Below, piece after piece: positions 1 through 9,635 of a stretch of DNA of 64,000 nt. Numbering within the stretch: position 1 is the stretch's first letter; each line of letters begins with the position of its first letter. The notes under the pieces are model-generated. The model ran no database searches. It saw nothing but the letters and a program-made list of their open reading frames with translations, and had not been told where the DNA came from. The position numbers were made by a program, and so were the translations under genes. The stretch is from Novipirellula artificiosorum (GTDB lineage Bacteria; Planctomycetota; Planctomycetia; Pirellulales; Pirellulaceae): positions 544,939 through 608,938 of the forward strand of contig NZ_SJPV01000001.1 of NCBI RefSeq assembly GCF_007860135.1, read 5' to 3'.

Positions 1-1940
1 AACGTGACCTCCAACATCCGCGATCGTTGCATGCTTCCTAGCAGCAACGCCAACAGATGCTCGTGGCCTCCGCGTCCCGCAATCGGAACCAACACTCGTC
101 GCACCTCTGCGAATTTCCAATCCTTTCGCGAACGCAGGATCACCACATTCGCATCCAGCTCTCCTAGCAAGGATTCAAGGTGAGATGCTTGGGCGACATC
201 GTTGATCTTGCTCAACCCTAAGAGTACCGATTCGCAGCGATGAAGCTTTGCCACCCGTGCGATCTCGCGCATCGGATCCGCCGAGATGGTGGTCAGTGAC
301 TCGATGTGGACGCCGCAATTTGCCGAAGCGTGCAAAATTTCTCGCATCACCTCCTGGGATCGAACAATCGGCTGGTCATCCAATTGAGGCGTCCAGTCCT
401 GGGGAGGCACGACAATCGTCTGAGTTAACACCCGGCCGATATCGGCCGGCACCAACGCGTCCGCCAGCGAAATCATTGCCAAGGCGTTTTGAGGATTCGC
501 GATCGGGACGAGCACCAGCGGTGTGCGCCCACGAAGCGTGTGCAGTTCGGGGTTGATCGCGGTGTTGGACGCATCCAGAACACTTGCACGCGTCCGAAAC
601 AGAGCAATGAACATCACGCCACCCAGACCCAACCAAAAAATCGTGATCATCCCAGCCGAGGGAACCGCGATCCCTTGGAAAACCGCTAAAGCGAGACAGC
701 AAGCACCGCCGAGCACAGGAACCGATGGGTACATCGGGGTCCGAAAGGGGGGTGGTCGACGATGGCTGCGACGGCGAACCAAGAATGCAATCAGGTGTCC
801 GATCGCAAACGTGATCAAGAAGATGAGACTCGACGCTGCACCGGCGGCACTGACATCGGGCAACACGATCAGGATCAACGAAACCAATCCGGCGGTGACT
901 CCGATCGCACGGATCGGAGTTTTGTGAGGGCCGCTCAGGCTTGCAATTTGAGAGGGTAGCGTTCGGTCAACGGCCATCGCTCGAGCGATCCGTGATGCGG
1001 CAAACAAGTTGGCTTCCAGTGCCGAAAACATCGACAGCACCGCGGCAACGATAACCAACCAATATCCGCTAGGCCCCATGAAGTTCTCAGCCGCCACCGC
1101 AATCACCCCCTCCGGGTTGGCTACGGCTGCTTCGCGGATCGATTGCCCCGGTGGGGTCCCCACTGCGGTAATGACAAGCAGCAGCGGGACATAGATGGCC
1201 ACCGCGATCAGCAGCGATAGAATCATTGCCCGCGGAATCGTTTTTGTCGGTTCACGCACTTCCCCACCAACGGCCGCGATCAAATCAAACCCTTGAAGTG
1301 CGATGAACGTGTAACCCATCGCCTGGACCAGTCCACCAATTCCGGAAGTAAAAAACGGATCAAATGCAGTGGATAGCTCAGCAGGCGACTGCCGCGCCAC
1401 CGCAACGACGCCTGCCAAGATCAGCAGTCCGAACACAAACACCTTGCCGACGTTGACGAAATGTCCGCCCCCCGCAGAGCGTAGCATCAAGGAAGCAGAC
1501 AACAGAACAGTTGTGGCAATCGCACCGACGGTCTTGACCGCAGGATGGACGAGCCAGTCGGGAACCTCGCCGCAGCATGCCTGCCAAAGGTCGGTCACCA
1601 TCACGAGCGAGAAGTGAGAAAACCCGATGGCATACAACACGGCTGCGACAACCGAGGCGAACCAAACGACCCAGCCGACTGCAAAGGCGGCTTCGACCGA
1701 CATTGCCTTTTTAGCGAACGTATACGTTCCACCCGACTGCGGGAATTTTGAAGCCAACTCTGCCAAACTTAGCGCCGTCAGCAGGGCGATGATACCATTG
1801 ACAGCGAACGCAACCACAGCGGCCGGACCCGTCGTCGCAAACGCCGTTCCAGCCAAAGCCAGAATACCGCCGCCAACGATCGCGCCCACGCCCACGCCGG
1901 TGGCACCAAGAAGCGTCAAATGCCGAGAATGTGAATCCAT
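1..1940 (-). CDS. APC-family amino acid permease with C-terminal universal-stress-like region (3' end outside window)
   Basis: Translating the minus strand from the ATG at 1940 gives a polytopic membrane protein. It opens with a glycine-rich first helix (LLGATGVGVGAIVGGGILAL), typical of the amino acid-polyamine-organocation superfamily, and has about 12 hydrophobic segments over roughly 450 residues. A conserved-looking loop, GFDLIAAVGGEVREP, matches the APC 'E-N-P' region after TM6. The last ~190 residues are soluble and include LVLVPIANP and RRVLVPIAGRGGHE, which look like universal-stress-protein beta strands, as in other APC permeases with Usp tails. An in-frame TAG lies 18 bases upstream of the ATG, which limits the start. 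It is probably an amino acid or amine importer in the inner membrane; the substrate cannot be read. The gene continues past base 1. It is co-oriented with the B12-riboswitch gene set, but co-transcription is an inference. Confidence 0.85.
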   Translation of the reverse strand, partial: MDSHSRHLTLLGATGVGVGAIVGGGILALAGTAFATTGPAAVVAFAVNGIIALLTALSLAELASKFPQSGGTYTFAKKAMSVEAAFAVGWVVWFASVVAAVLYAIGFSHFSLVMVTDLWQACCGEVPDWLVHPAVKTVGAIATTVLLSASLMLRSAGGGHFVNVGKVFVFGLLILAGVVAVARQSPAELSTAFDPFFTSGIGGLVQAMGYTFIALQGFDLIAAVGGEVREPTKTIPRAMILSLLIAVAIYVPLLLVITAVGTPPGQSIREAAVANPEGVIAVAAENFMGPSGYWLVIVAAVLSMFSALEANLFAASRIARAMAVDRTLPSQIASLSGPHKTPIRAIGVTAGLVSLILIVLPDVSAAGAASSLIFLITFAIGHLIAFLVRRRSHRRPPPFRTPMYPSVPVLGGACCLALAVFQGIAVPSAGMITIFWLGLGGVMFIALFRTRASVLDASNTAINPELHTLRGRTPLVLVPIANPQNALAMISLADALVPADIGRVLTQTIVVPPQDWTPQLDDQPIVRSQEVMREILHASANCGVHIESLTTISADPMREIARVAKLHRCESVLLGLSKINDVAQASHLESLLGELDANVVILRSRKDWKFAEVRRVLVPIAGRGGHEHLLALLLGSMQRSRMLEVT

Positions 1941-1955
1941 CAAGTCAACAATTCC

Positions 1956-2102
1956 CTACGGTCCGTCGTTCAAATCAGGCAGGTTCACCAACATCATCAA
2001 TCGGGCTGATCGCATGTAGTCGAGATCGACCCGATGGAGTCGTTCGACACGCGTTTCGGGGTCCAGTTCGCTACCGATCCATGACGCATTGATCTCAGTC
2101 AT
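1956..2102 (-). CDS. Small open frame, 48 residues from ATG, possibly the tail of a longer protein
   Basis: From the ATG at 2102 the frame reads MTEINASWIGSELDPETRV and ends with TAG at 1956-1958, 15 bases before the permease start. The frame stays open upstream to a TAA near 2263. That extension has protein-like composition (for example AEDIDILFQRLPESEQAQFG) but no ATG or GTG start, so either a rare start or a lost 5' end is possible. No family is recognised. Position and spacing suggest it belongs with the downstream permease. The rest of 2102-2347 shows nothing else that I can support. Confidence 0.35.
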   Translation of the reverse strand: MTEINASWIGSELDPETRVERLHRVDLDYMRSARLMMLVNLPDLNDGP

Positions 2103-2347
2103 AGCACCGAATTGTGCTTGTTCGCTTTCCGGCAATCGCTGGAAGAGAATATCGATGTCCTCGGCCGCAATCGTTTTCTTCAGGGCGTTGTCTGCTGACG
2201 TAAGGCTGTTAAAGCTCGCTCGGCGCAGTCTACTGGGAATCCATCTGAGCGTCCAGGATGGAAAATGCTTCTGGTTTTACCTGGAATCAATCAATCCATC
2301 CGCTTGCGTTTCCCACCGCGGAAAGACCCTCATCGAAGTCGGCAAGC

Positions 2348-2557
2348 TCAGAAAACGCTCGGCTTCGCCGCCTTCCTTCGTGCATTGGCTCGTTCAATGA
2401 TCCGCTCTTTCTCGCGGACGCAAGCGACCGACCAGCAACCGATCTCCTGACGGCTTCGGAAGCAACCGCTACAAATCTGTGACCCGTTGAGCTGACATTG
2501 GCCGACACACGGCGAACGTCGTCCAACTTCTTCACTTTTTTCGAACGAAGGGTTCAT
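2348..2557 (-). CDS. DUF1289 family protein
   Basis: A 69-residue protein with the DUF1289 layout: SPC-x3-C near residues 15-21, a second C-x2-C pair at 29 and 32, then a short helix rich in charged residues. The four cysteines (C17, C21, C29, C32) suggest a small metal- or Fe-S-binding module; the biochemical role of DUF1289 is not established. The core (SPCVGQCQLNGSQICSGCF) is close to the usual family core. The gene starts 11 bases after the stop of the large surface-protein gene on the same strand, so it is probably the third gene of the riboswitch-led unit. The C-terminal tail is basic (RANARRKAAK). Confidence 0.8.
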   Translation of the reverse strand: MNPSFEKSEEVGRRSPCVGQCQLNGSQICSGCFRSRQEIGCWSVACVREKERIIERANARRKAAKPSVF

Positions 2558-2568
2558 GACAATCCATC

Positions 2569-5500
2569 CTACGGATCCAATCCCAAGACAAGCCCCTGCA
2601 GCGTGGGCCCCTGCAGCGTGGACTCGTCCAAGTCCAACAGCGATTTGCCTAAATCACGCATTACCAAATCGATTTGATCCACAGAGGCCCTATCAAGAGG
2701 CTCCCTCGGATAGACGCCGACGCTTGATTGGCCTGTGGATTCTCGGCTGCTGGAGTGACGAAGACCCTCAGATGATAGGAAAGTGTCAAGTGACGGCTCT
2801 GGGGTGGTAGGCAAAGACCAGCCCGTCGCGATCCGTTCTGATTCGGCGTGTGGGTGGATGACCGAATCGTTCAGCCGATTGATAACGATCAATGCATCTT
2901 GGGCGGTCAATTCACCGTCACCACTGACATCCAAGTAATTGCCATCGAAATCGTCTAGGGAAGTGAGGGTCGGTAAATCCGTGCCACTTTGAATCTGCAA
3001 TTGGTTGATGATTGCTAAGGCGTCCGATGCGGTGACTTCGCCATTGTGGTTCACGTCAAGGTAGTCTCGAACGTTTTGCCATGGTGATGCCGACTCGATC
3101 ATCATCTCCGTTTCCCCTTGCCCAATCACCTGCATGAACGCTCCATTCACCATCCTTGGCGACAACAAAGTCCAAGCGGAATCGATGATTACGGGACGCG
3201 ACATCGCATGGATCACGGTGGTCACCTGCGGACCCAGCGACACGAGTGTCGCGCGTGAGTCGATCACGATGGATCCCGAGGGCCGCTCGGCAACCACCAT
3301 CACTTCGAAACCGCGGACGGAATCACCGAAAAAATCCGCCAGGTTCAAATCATCGAAAGTGGGTAGGATCGTCAGCGAATCAAAGCCTTCACCTCCGTCG
3401 ACCTCAATCATTCCAACCGAGGGCATCTCGGTTGTGTCATCACCGCCGGCAAGGTTCAATCGAACCGGCAGCTGACCGAAGTCATCGGCGGGTACGACCA
3501 AATGCTGGTCGCGATCGTCACCCGTCCACTGAAACGCACCATCCGCCTCGGTGAGCGAAAACAGGTAGCCTGAATCCACGTCACGCAGATGCGGCATCCC
3601 CTTTGGACCCGACAATTCAATTGTGGCGACCGCGTATTCTTCAACATGCACCTTGACCAAGCCTGTCTCGGCCGCTGCATAAGCGGGGTCCGATTCCCCG
3701 CTAACAATTTCAAATCGGACGCCGACTTGTTCGTTCTCTTCAATCAAGAAGTCGGGCACGCCCGCGAAGGAAACCTTTTGAGGGATGTTCCAGTTTTCAC
3801 TCGTGAAGATCATTTGCGTCTCACTCACGGTGAAATGCCCCTCCGCTTCCGGCACGATTCCAACGACCACTTCCGATGAAGGTTGGACCGTCAAACGCAC
3901 TTCGACAAAATCGGTCGTCCCCGATTCGCTGACGTTCGTCGTTCCTGCGGACTGGGAAAGACGAAGACCGGCCGATTGGAAATCGTTGTCAATCACATGA
4001 ATCGTGTCTCCGACCGACTGATGACTGCCCGCGTTCCCTTCGACCATCACCAACGTGTCGTCATCAAACATCGAATCGTCGACAACCGTGAAAGTGAAAC
4101 CCGCAGTTTGATCACTCGCTGGGATCGTAACGCTTGTCGGAAGCCGTAAAGCGGCGGGATGATCGGCGGACAAATCAACGACCAACGGCTCCGACACGTT
4201 GGCATCATTTCGGTGCACGATTCCACGGATCACGGTCGCAGCGGAGGAGGCCATTTGGATGTTATCGACGGCAAAATAGGCCGGTGTGTTCATTCCGAAG
4301 GGCCCGCTATCGGAACTGCTGAGCGAAAACATCAAATGGTCCGCAGCAGCGATACTCGACAAATCAATTTCCGTCCACGCATCGACAATGTAATCGAGCG
4401 AGTTGTCAGCAAACCGGAAATCCGCAAGATAGAATTCCATCTCACCGATGGATTGATCTGCTTCGTCCATGCCGTGAATCGTCAGCAACATCCAATCAGG
4501 ATCGTTGCCGGTTTCCCCACCAAACTTCTTTGCGAACTGATCTCCATTGAGCATCGACAGAGCCGCGTAGGTGGTGTTGGTCACCGTCAACGAATCGAAC
4601 AAAAGGCCATCCGTCGTGTCGGCGTGATGAATCGTTGGCGAGATGCCACCCGTCGTACCGATTGCGTACGTGTCTGACCCGTTCGCTCCGCTGCCTGGCA
4701 AGGCACTGTACTGGTTCGCGTACCCAACGGTCGTGGCGTCGGTCGTATTCGAGTAGGCCCACCCTGACCAGGACGCCCATTCCGGATTGTAATCGTTGTT
4801 GAAAACCAGCCCGGAGGAAGCAAAAGACCCGGCGCCGTCTGAACCGTTGTAGGCGGTTTCCGGAGTCAATCCCTGGCCGAGTCGTTCCAAATCTGCCAGA
4901 GGCGATCCCTCGGATTCGTTGCCTGACGGTGTCAGGAACGTCAGCGTCACGGTGGGCTCATCGTCATCGGCAATCCGCACCTCGGTTGTCGCGACAAGCT
5001 CGACGGCGCTTGCGCGGAAGGTGACGCTCTGATCCCCATCGACTTTCCAATCGTCATAGACGCGAACGGGCACTTGGATCGACGCTTGTCCGGCAGGAAT
5101 CGTGACGGTTGGCGGAACATTCGCGAGCGTGGGGGCGCTGCTCCAAAGCGTCACGTCGATCGCTTCGGTCAACTCCATCTTTTCTCGCGTCACCGTAATC
5201 GAAGCGGGATCGGCAACGGCGCCCGGAGCGACGACAACATCGTCGATCGCAAAGTAGGCGGGCGTGTTCATGCCATAGTCGCCATTGTCCGACGAGGTGA
5301 GCGAAAACCGTAACTCCGTCGCCGCGCCCAACGACGAAACGTCGACCGTCACCCAATCTTGCACCACGTAATCAAGGCTATTGTCGTCGAAGCGGTAGTC
5401 GGCCAAATAGAACTCAACGGTGCCAACGGAGGATCCTTGTTCGTTCAACCCTTCGATCGTGAGCAAGAACCAATCTTGATCATTGCCGGATTCACCTCCG

Positions 5501-7986
5501 AACTTTTTGGCGAACATGTCACCCTCGATCATCGACAGTGCTGCGTAGGTCGTGTTGGTGACGTCGATCTCGGCAAAGCCGGTGCCGAAACTTGGGTCTC
5601 GCGAGATCGCCGGTGGATCGATCCCGTAAACCGAAGCGACCGCATACGTATCCGATCCACCTGTTCCGCTGCCGGGAAACGCGCTGTATTGGTTCAAGTA
5701 CCCCGCAGTGGTTGTATCGATGGTGTTCGAATAAGACCATCCCGACCAAGAGCCGAAGTCCGGGTTGTAGTCGTTGTTGTAGGTCACCTGACCGGAAACA
5801 AACTCCGCTGCACCGTCTGCGCCATTGTAGAACGACGCCTGGCCCAAACGAGCACCAAGATCCTCAAACGAGCTAGTCGGAAACGCGTCCGATTCGGAAA
5901 ACGAAGGCTTGCTTGGCGACAGTGCTATCGACGCAGTGTCGTTATCAACGACATCAACGGCAATTCCCGCGGGGACGAACCCCGTTGCAGAAACCGTGAA
6001 CTGGACCACCGTCACACCGTGGTCGATTTCGTCGTCGACTCCTTCAATCGCGAACGTTGCAGAACGGGTCCCCGCAGGCAGGGTCACCGTCGCCGGAGCC
6101 GAAGCGATGGAGGGAAGATTGCTTTCAATTTGAACGGTAATCGCATTCCCCGCGTTGATCGCGTCACGAGAAATCGTTGCCGTGACCGACTGGGATTCGT
6201 GAACCGATGCGGTGTCCATCGCCAAATGGAGTTCGGGGATGTCATCATCGACGATCGTTAACGTTCGAGTGGTCTGCAGTTCGGCGCCGGCTGCGGCAGT
6301 CACCGTGACGACCGTATCGCCCGACGCCGAGGCATTGTCAACGACGCTGATATTGAAATCAACGGACGCCTTCCCAGCCGGGATGGTGACAGAGGAAGGA
6401 ATCACAACGGATGGGCTACCGGATTGCAGTGAAACCACCTGTGCCACGTCCAAACTCGTCCCTGCACGGGTGACTCGTCCCTGGGTCGCACCGATTCCGG
6501 CCTGCTCGTCGACGTAATAATCTGCAAAATCGATGGCCAATCCAGGCTCGACCATCACCACTTCATCGACCGCGAAAAAGGCGGGCGTGTTCATCCCGTA
6601 AATACCAACATCCGACGAGGTGAGGGTGAATTGCAGCGAGGTTGCTTGGTTCAGCGATGACACGTCAAGGGTCTGCCAAGTGTCGACCACGTAATCTAAG
6701 TTTGAGTCGGCGAAGCGGTAGTCGGCAAGGTAGAACTCCACCGTCCCGACACTCGCATCGGCGTCGTCCTTTCCTTCAATCGTCAACAAGAACCAATCAG
6801 CGTCGTTGCCGCTGACGCCGCCGAATTTCTCAGCGAACGAATCACCGTCTCGCATCGATAGTGCAGCGTAGGTGGTGTTGGTAACGTCGATCGAGCTAAC
6901 GGTCCCTGCATCAGTCGGTAACGTGAGGGTGGGTGGCTGGTAGAAGTCGGATTGATCGACGAATCCCACTGCATAAGTCGATGAACCGTTGGCCCCACTG
7001 CCTGTGAAGGCGCTGAAGGGATTCAGGTAGCCGGCGGTGGTGGTGTTGGTCCCGTTGGAATAAGCAAAACCATTCCACGCACCCGAGTCAAGCGATATCG
7101 CGTTGTTCAGCGATGCACCGCCCGAGTGAAACTGGCCTACGGTGGTTCGTTCATCATAGGCACCCGTGATGGTCGTCCCGTTGGGGTCGGGCCCGTTCCA
7201 ATGACCGTTCGGTGTGAGCGATCCGCCGACATCCTCGAAGTCGATCTTTGATGTCGACAGGGGGACTTGATTGATCACACCGACAGCATCAAGATCAAAC
7301 CCGGCACTGCCAATCGTGGGATACGGATCATAGATCGCGTCCCCACTGGTATCGGTTGTTGAACCGTCACCAACGATATCGATGATCCGCACATGGGTCA
7401 CCGCCGACACATCCAACCGCGAGGAGGCGTTCTTTAGCAGTTCGAGGTCCAAGGGCGTGCCGAAACCTTGGCGATACTTACCGGCCAAACCATTGATCTG
7501 CGTTGGATCCGTGGAATCGTAGGAACCCACGGGTTCGGCGGTTCGAGAATCGTTGGGGAAGCGAAAGAAGTCCACGCCGTTGGAAGAAACCTCAACGAAT
7601 CCGAGTTCCAGGAACGTGTCGGTCAATGCGTTTTCAAACACGGCAAAATCGGCACCGAGTCCATTGCGGATCGGCTTTTCAAATCGCAAGGTGATTTCTC
7701 CTCCGCGACCGAGTGCAACGATCCCCGCACTGGTCCCCTCGGCCTGCCCGAGTGCCTCGCCCGGCGTTTGCCAACTCGCACCCACTTCCGTTCCGGGCCG
7801 ATAGTCTTCCCAGCCGGTTGCCCAGCCAATGATCGCTGGATCGCTCATCGAAATCGCTGTGCTACCTGGCTGGCCAGCCGCAGGAGCGTAGGGTCCCCCA
7901 GCAAGCAACCGACGATCCTCGAGCTGTTCCGTGAGCAGGCGGCGACGAAGGCGATTCGGACGAGATCTACGTGGGAGGTTGTTCAT
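2569..7986 (-). CDS. Large exported surface protein: LEDRRLL N-terminus, three DUF4465-like repeats, Calx-beta segments, dockerin-like repeats
   Basis: 1805 residues from the ATG at 7986; a longer in-frame start at 8076 would overlap the upstream gene and is less likely. A basic N-terminus is followed by QLEDRRLLA (residues ~21-29), a sequence common on planctomycete exported giants. Residues ~30-225 form a surface-protein domain ([13 protein letters not shown], then SLGRGG-like and [20 protein letters not shown]). Three homologous repeats at about 245-480, 705-920 and 1030-1245 share YAALSM-x-GD-x-FAxKFGG-x-x-GND, EFYLADxRF and GMNTPAxFA, and match DUF4465. Between them are Calx-beta-like stretches. 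Near 1640-1705 are two EF-hand-like dockerin repeats ([14 protein letters not shown] and [14 protein letters not shown]). DUF4465 proteins include, to my recollection, the B12-binding BtuH surface lipoproteins of Bacteroides. With the upstream cobalamin riboswitch, a role in capturing corrinoids at the cell surface is inferred. Confidence 0.85.
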   Translation of the reverse strand: MNNLPRRSRPNRLRRRLLTEQLEDRRLLAGGPYAPAAGQPGSTAISMSDPAIIGWATGWEDYRPGTEVGASWQTPGEALGQAEGTSAGIVALGRGGEITLRFEKPIRNGLGADFAVFENALTDTFLELGFVEVSSNGVDFFRFPNDSRTAEPVGSYDSTDPTQINGLAGKYRQGFGTPLDLELLKNASSRLDVSAVTHVRIIDIVGDGSTTDTSGDAIYDPYPTIGSAGFDLDAVGVINQVPLSTSKIDFEDVGGSLTPNGHWNGPDPNGTTITGAYDERTTVGQFHSGGASLNNAISLDSGAWNGFAYSNGTNTTTAGYLNPFSAFTGSGANGSSTYAVGFVDQSDFYQPPTLTLPTDAGTVSSIDVTNTTYAALSMRDGDSFAEKFGGVSGNDADWFLLTIEGKDDADASVGTVEFYLADYRFADSNLDYVVDTWQTLDVSSLNQATSLQFTLTSSDVGIYGMNTPAFFAVDEVVMVEPGLAIDFADYYVDEQAGIGATQGRVTRAGTSLDVAQVVSLQSGSPSVVIPSSVTIPAGKASVDFNISVVDNASASGDTVVTVTAAAGAELQTTRTLTIVDDDIPELHLAMDTASVHESQSVTATISRDAINAGNAITVQIESNLPSIASAPATVTLPAGTRSATFAIEGVDDEIDHGVTVVQFTVSATGFVPAGIAVDVVDNDTASIALSPSKPSFSESDAFPTSSFEDLGARLGQASFYNGADGAAEFVSGQVTYNNDYNPDFGSWSGWSYSNTIDTTTAGYLNQYSAFPGSGTGGSDTYAVASVYGIDPPAISRDPSFGTGFAEIDVTNTTYAALSMIEGDMFAKKFGGESGNDQDWFLLTIEGLNEQGSSVGTVEFYLADYRFDDNSLDYVVQDWVTVDVSSLGAATELRFSLTSSDNGDYGMNTPAYFAIDDVVVAPGAVADPASITVTREKMELTEAIDVTLWSSAPTLANVPPTVTIPAGQASIQVPVRVYDDWKVDGDQSVTFRASAVELVATTEVRIADDDEPTVTLTFLTPSGNESEGSPLADLERLGQGLTPETAYNGSDGAGSFASSGLVFNNDYNPEWASWSGWAYSNTTDATTVGYANQYSALPGSGANGSDTYAIGTTGGISPTIHHADTTDGLLFDSLTVTNTTYAALSMLNGDQFAKKFGGETGNDPDWMLLTIHGMDEADQSIGEMEFYLADFRFADNSLDYIVDAWTEIDLSSIAAADHLMFSLSSSDSGPFGMNTPAYFAVDNIQMASSAATVIRGIVHRNDANVSEPLVVDLSADHPAALRLPTSVTIPASDQTAGFTFTVVDDSMFDDDTLVMVEGNAGSHQSVGDTIHVIDNDFQSAGLRLSQSAGTTNVSESGTTDFVEVRLTVQPSSEVVVGIVPEAEGHFTVSETQMIFTSENWNIPQKVSFAGVPDFLIEENEQVGVRFEIVSGESDPAYAAAETGLVKVHVEEYAVATIELSGPKGMPHLRDVDSGYLFSLTEADGAFQWTGDDRDQHLVVPADDFGQLPVRLNLAGGDDTTEMPSVGMIEVDGGEGFDSLTILPTFDDLNLADFFGDSVRGFEVMVVAERPSGSIVIDSRATLVSLGPQVTTVIHAMSRPVIIDSAWTLLSPRMVNGAFMQVIGQGETEMMIESASPWQNVRDYLDVNHNGEVTASDALAIINQLQIQSGTDLPTLTSLDDFDGNYLDVSGDGELTAQDALIVINRLNDSVIHPHAESERIATGWSLPTTPEPSLDTFLSSEGLRHSSSRESTGQSSVGVYPREPLDRASVDQIDLVMRDLGKSLLDLDESTLQGPTLQGLVLGLDP

Positions 7987-8033
7987 CGTTGTAGGGGGGG
8001 TAAAGAAGGATTGTCGTAAATGCCGGATCGCTG

Positions 8034-8855
8034 CTACCAAGGTTCGGTAACCACTTCCTTGCCAGCTCGGGTGCAAATGGATGCCAGCACTTTCAGGTCC
8101 ATGCTGTCGGTCAAGAACCTTGCGGAGCCATCGGCAAACAAACCATTCACGCCCTGTGGGTGGAACGAACGCATGTCGTTTTCGAATTTGGGGGCATGGT
8201 TGATTTGAAAGGCTTGATCAAACAGGTTCTTACCGTTGATCCACTGGCCATCGGGAAAGGCTGCATCTTCGGAGACCGCGATGGTGGTCGACGAGCCGTC
8301 CAAAATGTCACGAAAACCGATCGCTCGATCATGAATCATCACACCGGACGGTGGATCGTTGCGGCTCACGATTCGTTCGCCATAAATGCCCCCATAATCG
8401 GTGACGCCTCGGCCCTTAAGCAGATAGTTTGATCTTGGCGTCGAGGGGCAGATGTAAGTGTCGATCACCGATGCCGCGATGTCCACGTTCTTTGGATCGT
8501 CATAGGGGACGCCAAAGTCGATGCCTTCCCATACCGATGTCTGCTCGATCTGAGGCAAGACGAATGCGGACCAGGCGAATTCCTTGCCTCTGGGCCACAA
8601 GGGACGAGGCTGGACCACTCCCGTGGGAAACTTGTTGAAGGCGGCATGATAGTTGTGTAGCCCAATGCCGATTTGGTGCAGGCGGTTTTGGCATTGCATT
8701 CGTCTCGCGGCTTCGCGAGCGGCTTGCACCGCCGGAAGCAAAAGGCCGACCAAGGTTCCAATGATGGCAATCACGACAAGCAATTCCACCAAAGTGAAAC
8801 CAGCACGGCGTCGGAAGTGACGAAATCGGATCGTGGCAGAACGGATCGCAAGCAT
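8034..8855 (-). CDS. DUF1559 prepilin-like protein (type II pseudopilin N-terminus)
   Basis: 273 residues from the ATG at 8855. A short basic leader ends in [18 protein letters not shown], the type IV prepilin peptidase site with the conserved glutamate at +5, followed by [17 protein letters not shown] and a globular DUF1559 domain ending in the usual DGSARFL segment. Such proteins are abundant in planctomycetes and are thought to be exported and assembled or anchored like pseudopilins; their exact role is not known. A longer in-frame GTG start at 9023 exists, but it adds a non-prepilin sequence and lies just after the riboswitch. The gene is the first after the riboswitch and ends 47 bases before the start of the large DUF4465 surface protein, so the two are very likely co-transcribed. 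Confidence 0.9.
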   Translation of the reverse strand: MLAIRSATIRFRHFRRRAGFTLVELLVVIAIIGTLVGLLLPAVQAAREAARRMQCQNRLHQIGIGLHNYHAAFNKFPTGVVQPRPLWPRGKEFAWSAFVLPQIEQTSVWEGIDFGVPYDDPKNVDIAASVIDTYICPSTPRSNYLLKGRGVTDYGGIYGERIVSRNDPPSGVMIHDRAIGFRDILDGSSTTIAVSEDAAFPDGQWINGKNLFDQAFQINHAPKFENDMRSFHPQGVNGLFADGSARFLTDSMDLKVLASICTRAGKEVVTEPW

Positions 8856-9040
8856 TGACTTACCGCCAGAAAAACCAAACGAATGCATGCAGCTCCAACC
8901 GATGGCGCAGCAAAACGAACGTGATCCGATCGACGACCAAAGCCCTTTGTGCCGCCAAACCAGAATCGTGATGCTAACCTCACCCAAGAAGGTTTGCGCA
9001 GAAGGTGTGACAGCCGGGGTCACCCCTTACACAGCATCCG

Positions 9041-9302
9041 GTGAGGTCGGTAGGTCTTCTGACTACGTGATGCATGTCATCGATTCCGCCTTCTCATTCC
9101 CGAACCCGCCGCAAGGACGTGAACCTGAACAATGGCATGAAAGAGTGAATCGATGGCTTGCTGCAGTCGCCCGAAACCGTTTTCACGACTCCTGACAACA
9201 CAACAACATCCACTACAGCGGCCGGGCCGTCTCGGATTCTCACCGAAGTTCCCTGTTTCCGCAAAACCAAAGTTCCATTGGTTGCTGCGGCACCGCTCAC
9301 CG
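9041..9302 (-). ncRNA. Cobalamin (B12) riboswitch
   Basis: Read on the minus strand, the segment has the main conserved blocks of the adenosylcobalamin/cobalamin aptamer in order. These are GGTGCC near the 5' end (about 9295), AGGGAACTTCGGTGAGAATC (about 9256-9237), ACGGCCCGGCCGCTGTAG (the B12-box equivalent of GCCACTGT, about 9231-9214), AAGCC, GGGAATGAGAAGGCG, and finally GTCAGAAGACCTACC (about 9063-9049), which matches the usual GTCAGGAGACCTGCC. The aptamer lies directly downstream of a good promoter and about 185 bases upstream of the DUF1559 gene. A hairpin with GTGAC/GTCAC arms just after the aptamer (about 9009-9026) may be part of the expression platform. Riboswitches of this class normally lower expression when cobalamin is plentiful. 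Confidence 0.92.
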
Positions 9303-9309
9303 TCCCCAG

Positions 9310-9338
9310 ACTCTATCTTTGCAGACGTTTTGTGTCAA
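9310..9338 (-). promoter_or_regulatory. Sigma-70-type promoter for the riboswitch transcript
   Basis: On the minus strand a perfect TTGACA (9333-9338) is followed, after exactly 17 bases, by TAGAGT (9310-9315), a 4/6 match to the -10 consensus. The predicted transcription start near 9302 coincides with the first conserved part of the cobalamin aptamer, which supports both calls. Confidence 0.65.
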
Positions 9339-9374
9339 ACCTGGGCGATTCAACGAGCGGTTTAACCCAGGAAG

Positions 9375-9420
9375 GGCTGGAATCGAAGATCAGCCGGCTC
9401 CTAAAGGCTTCATTCCAGCC
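9375..9420. repeat. Inverted repeat between Gfo/Idh gene and B12-unit promoter, possible terminator
   Basis: GGCTGGAAT (9375-9383) and ATTCCAGCC (9412-9420) are perfect 9-base inverted repeats separated by 28 bases, with a smaller AGCCGGCT palindrome inside. The element lies after the stop of the Gfo/Idh gene and before the riboswitch promoter on the same strand, which is where a transcription stop would be useful. There is no clear T-run. Confidence 0.35.
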
Positions 9421-9456
9421 GTCGATTTCGAGTCCGCTATGCGTATCCGGTGATTA

Positions 9457-9472
9457 GCGACCTCGAGGTCGC
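9457..9472. repeat. Perfect 16-base palindrome
   Basis: GCGACCTCGAGGTCGC is fully self-complementary. It sits in the 9303-9635 gap downstream of the Gfo/Idh gene. It may form a short hairpin or be a dyad binding site. Apart from this, the nearby inverted repeat and the promoter, I see nothing else in the gap. Confidence 0.4.
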
Positions 9473-9635
9473 GGGCTGGTTTGCATTTCCAACCCCGGAT
9501 GCGCTATCCGCGATCTGGGGCGAATGGCTGAAATACCTGCGGCATGAAATAGGACCCAAGCCGCCAGTCATATGTTGACGTCCCCAGCAGGAGAGTGATG
9601 CTGGATAACTCGCGTTCATCGCGAAAATCCCGACA

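Noticed and set aside
5359..6261. Plus-strand 300-codon frame
   Set aside because: Antisense to the DUF4465 surface protein, very rich in Arg and without family features.
8856..9023. GTG start at 9023 extending the DUF1559 protein
   Set aside because: It adds 56 residues before the prepilin leader, which should be near the N-terminus; the ATG at 8855 gives a normal short leader.
9094..9300. Minus-strand frame of 68 codons
   Set aside because: It lies wholly inside the cobalamin riboswitch, whose conserved RNA blocks explain the sequence.
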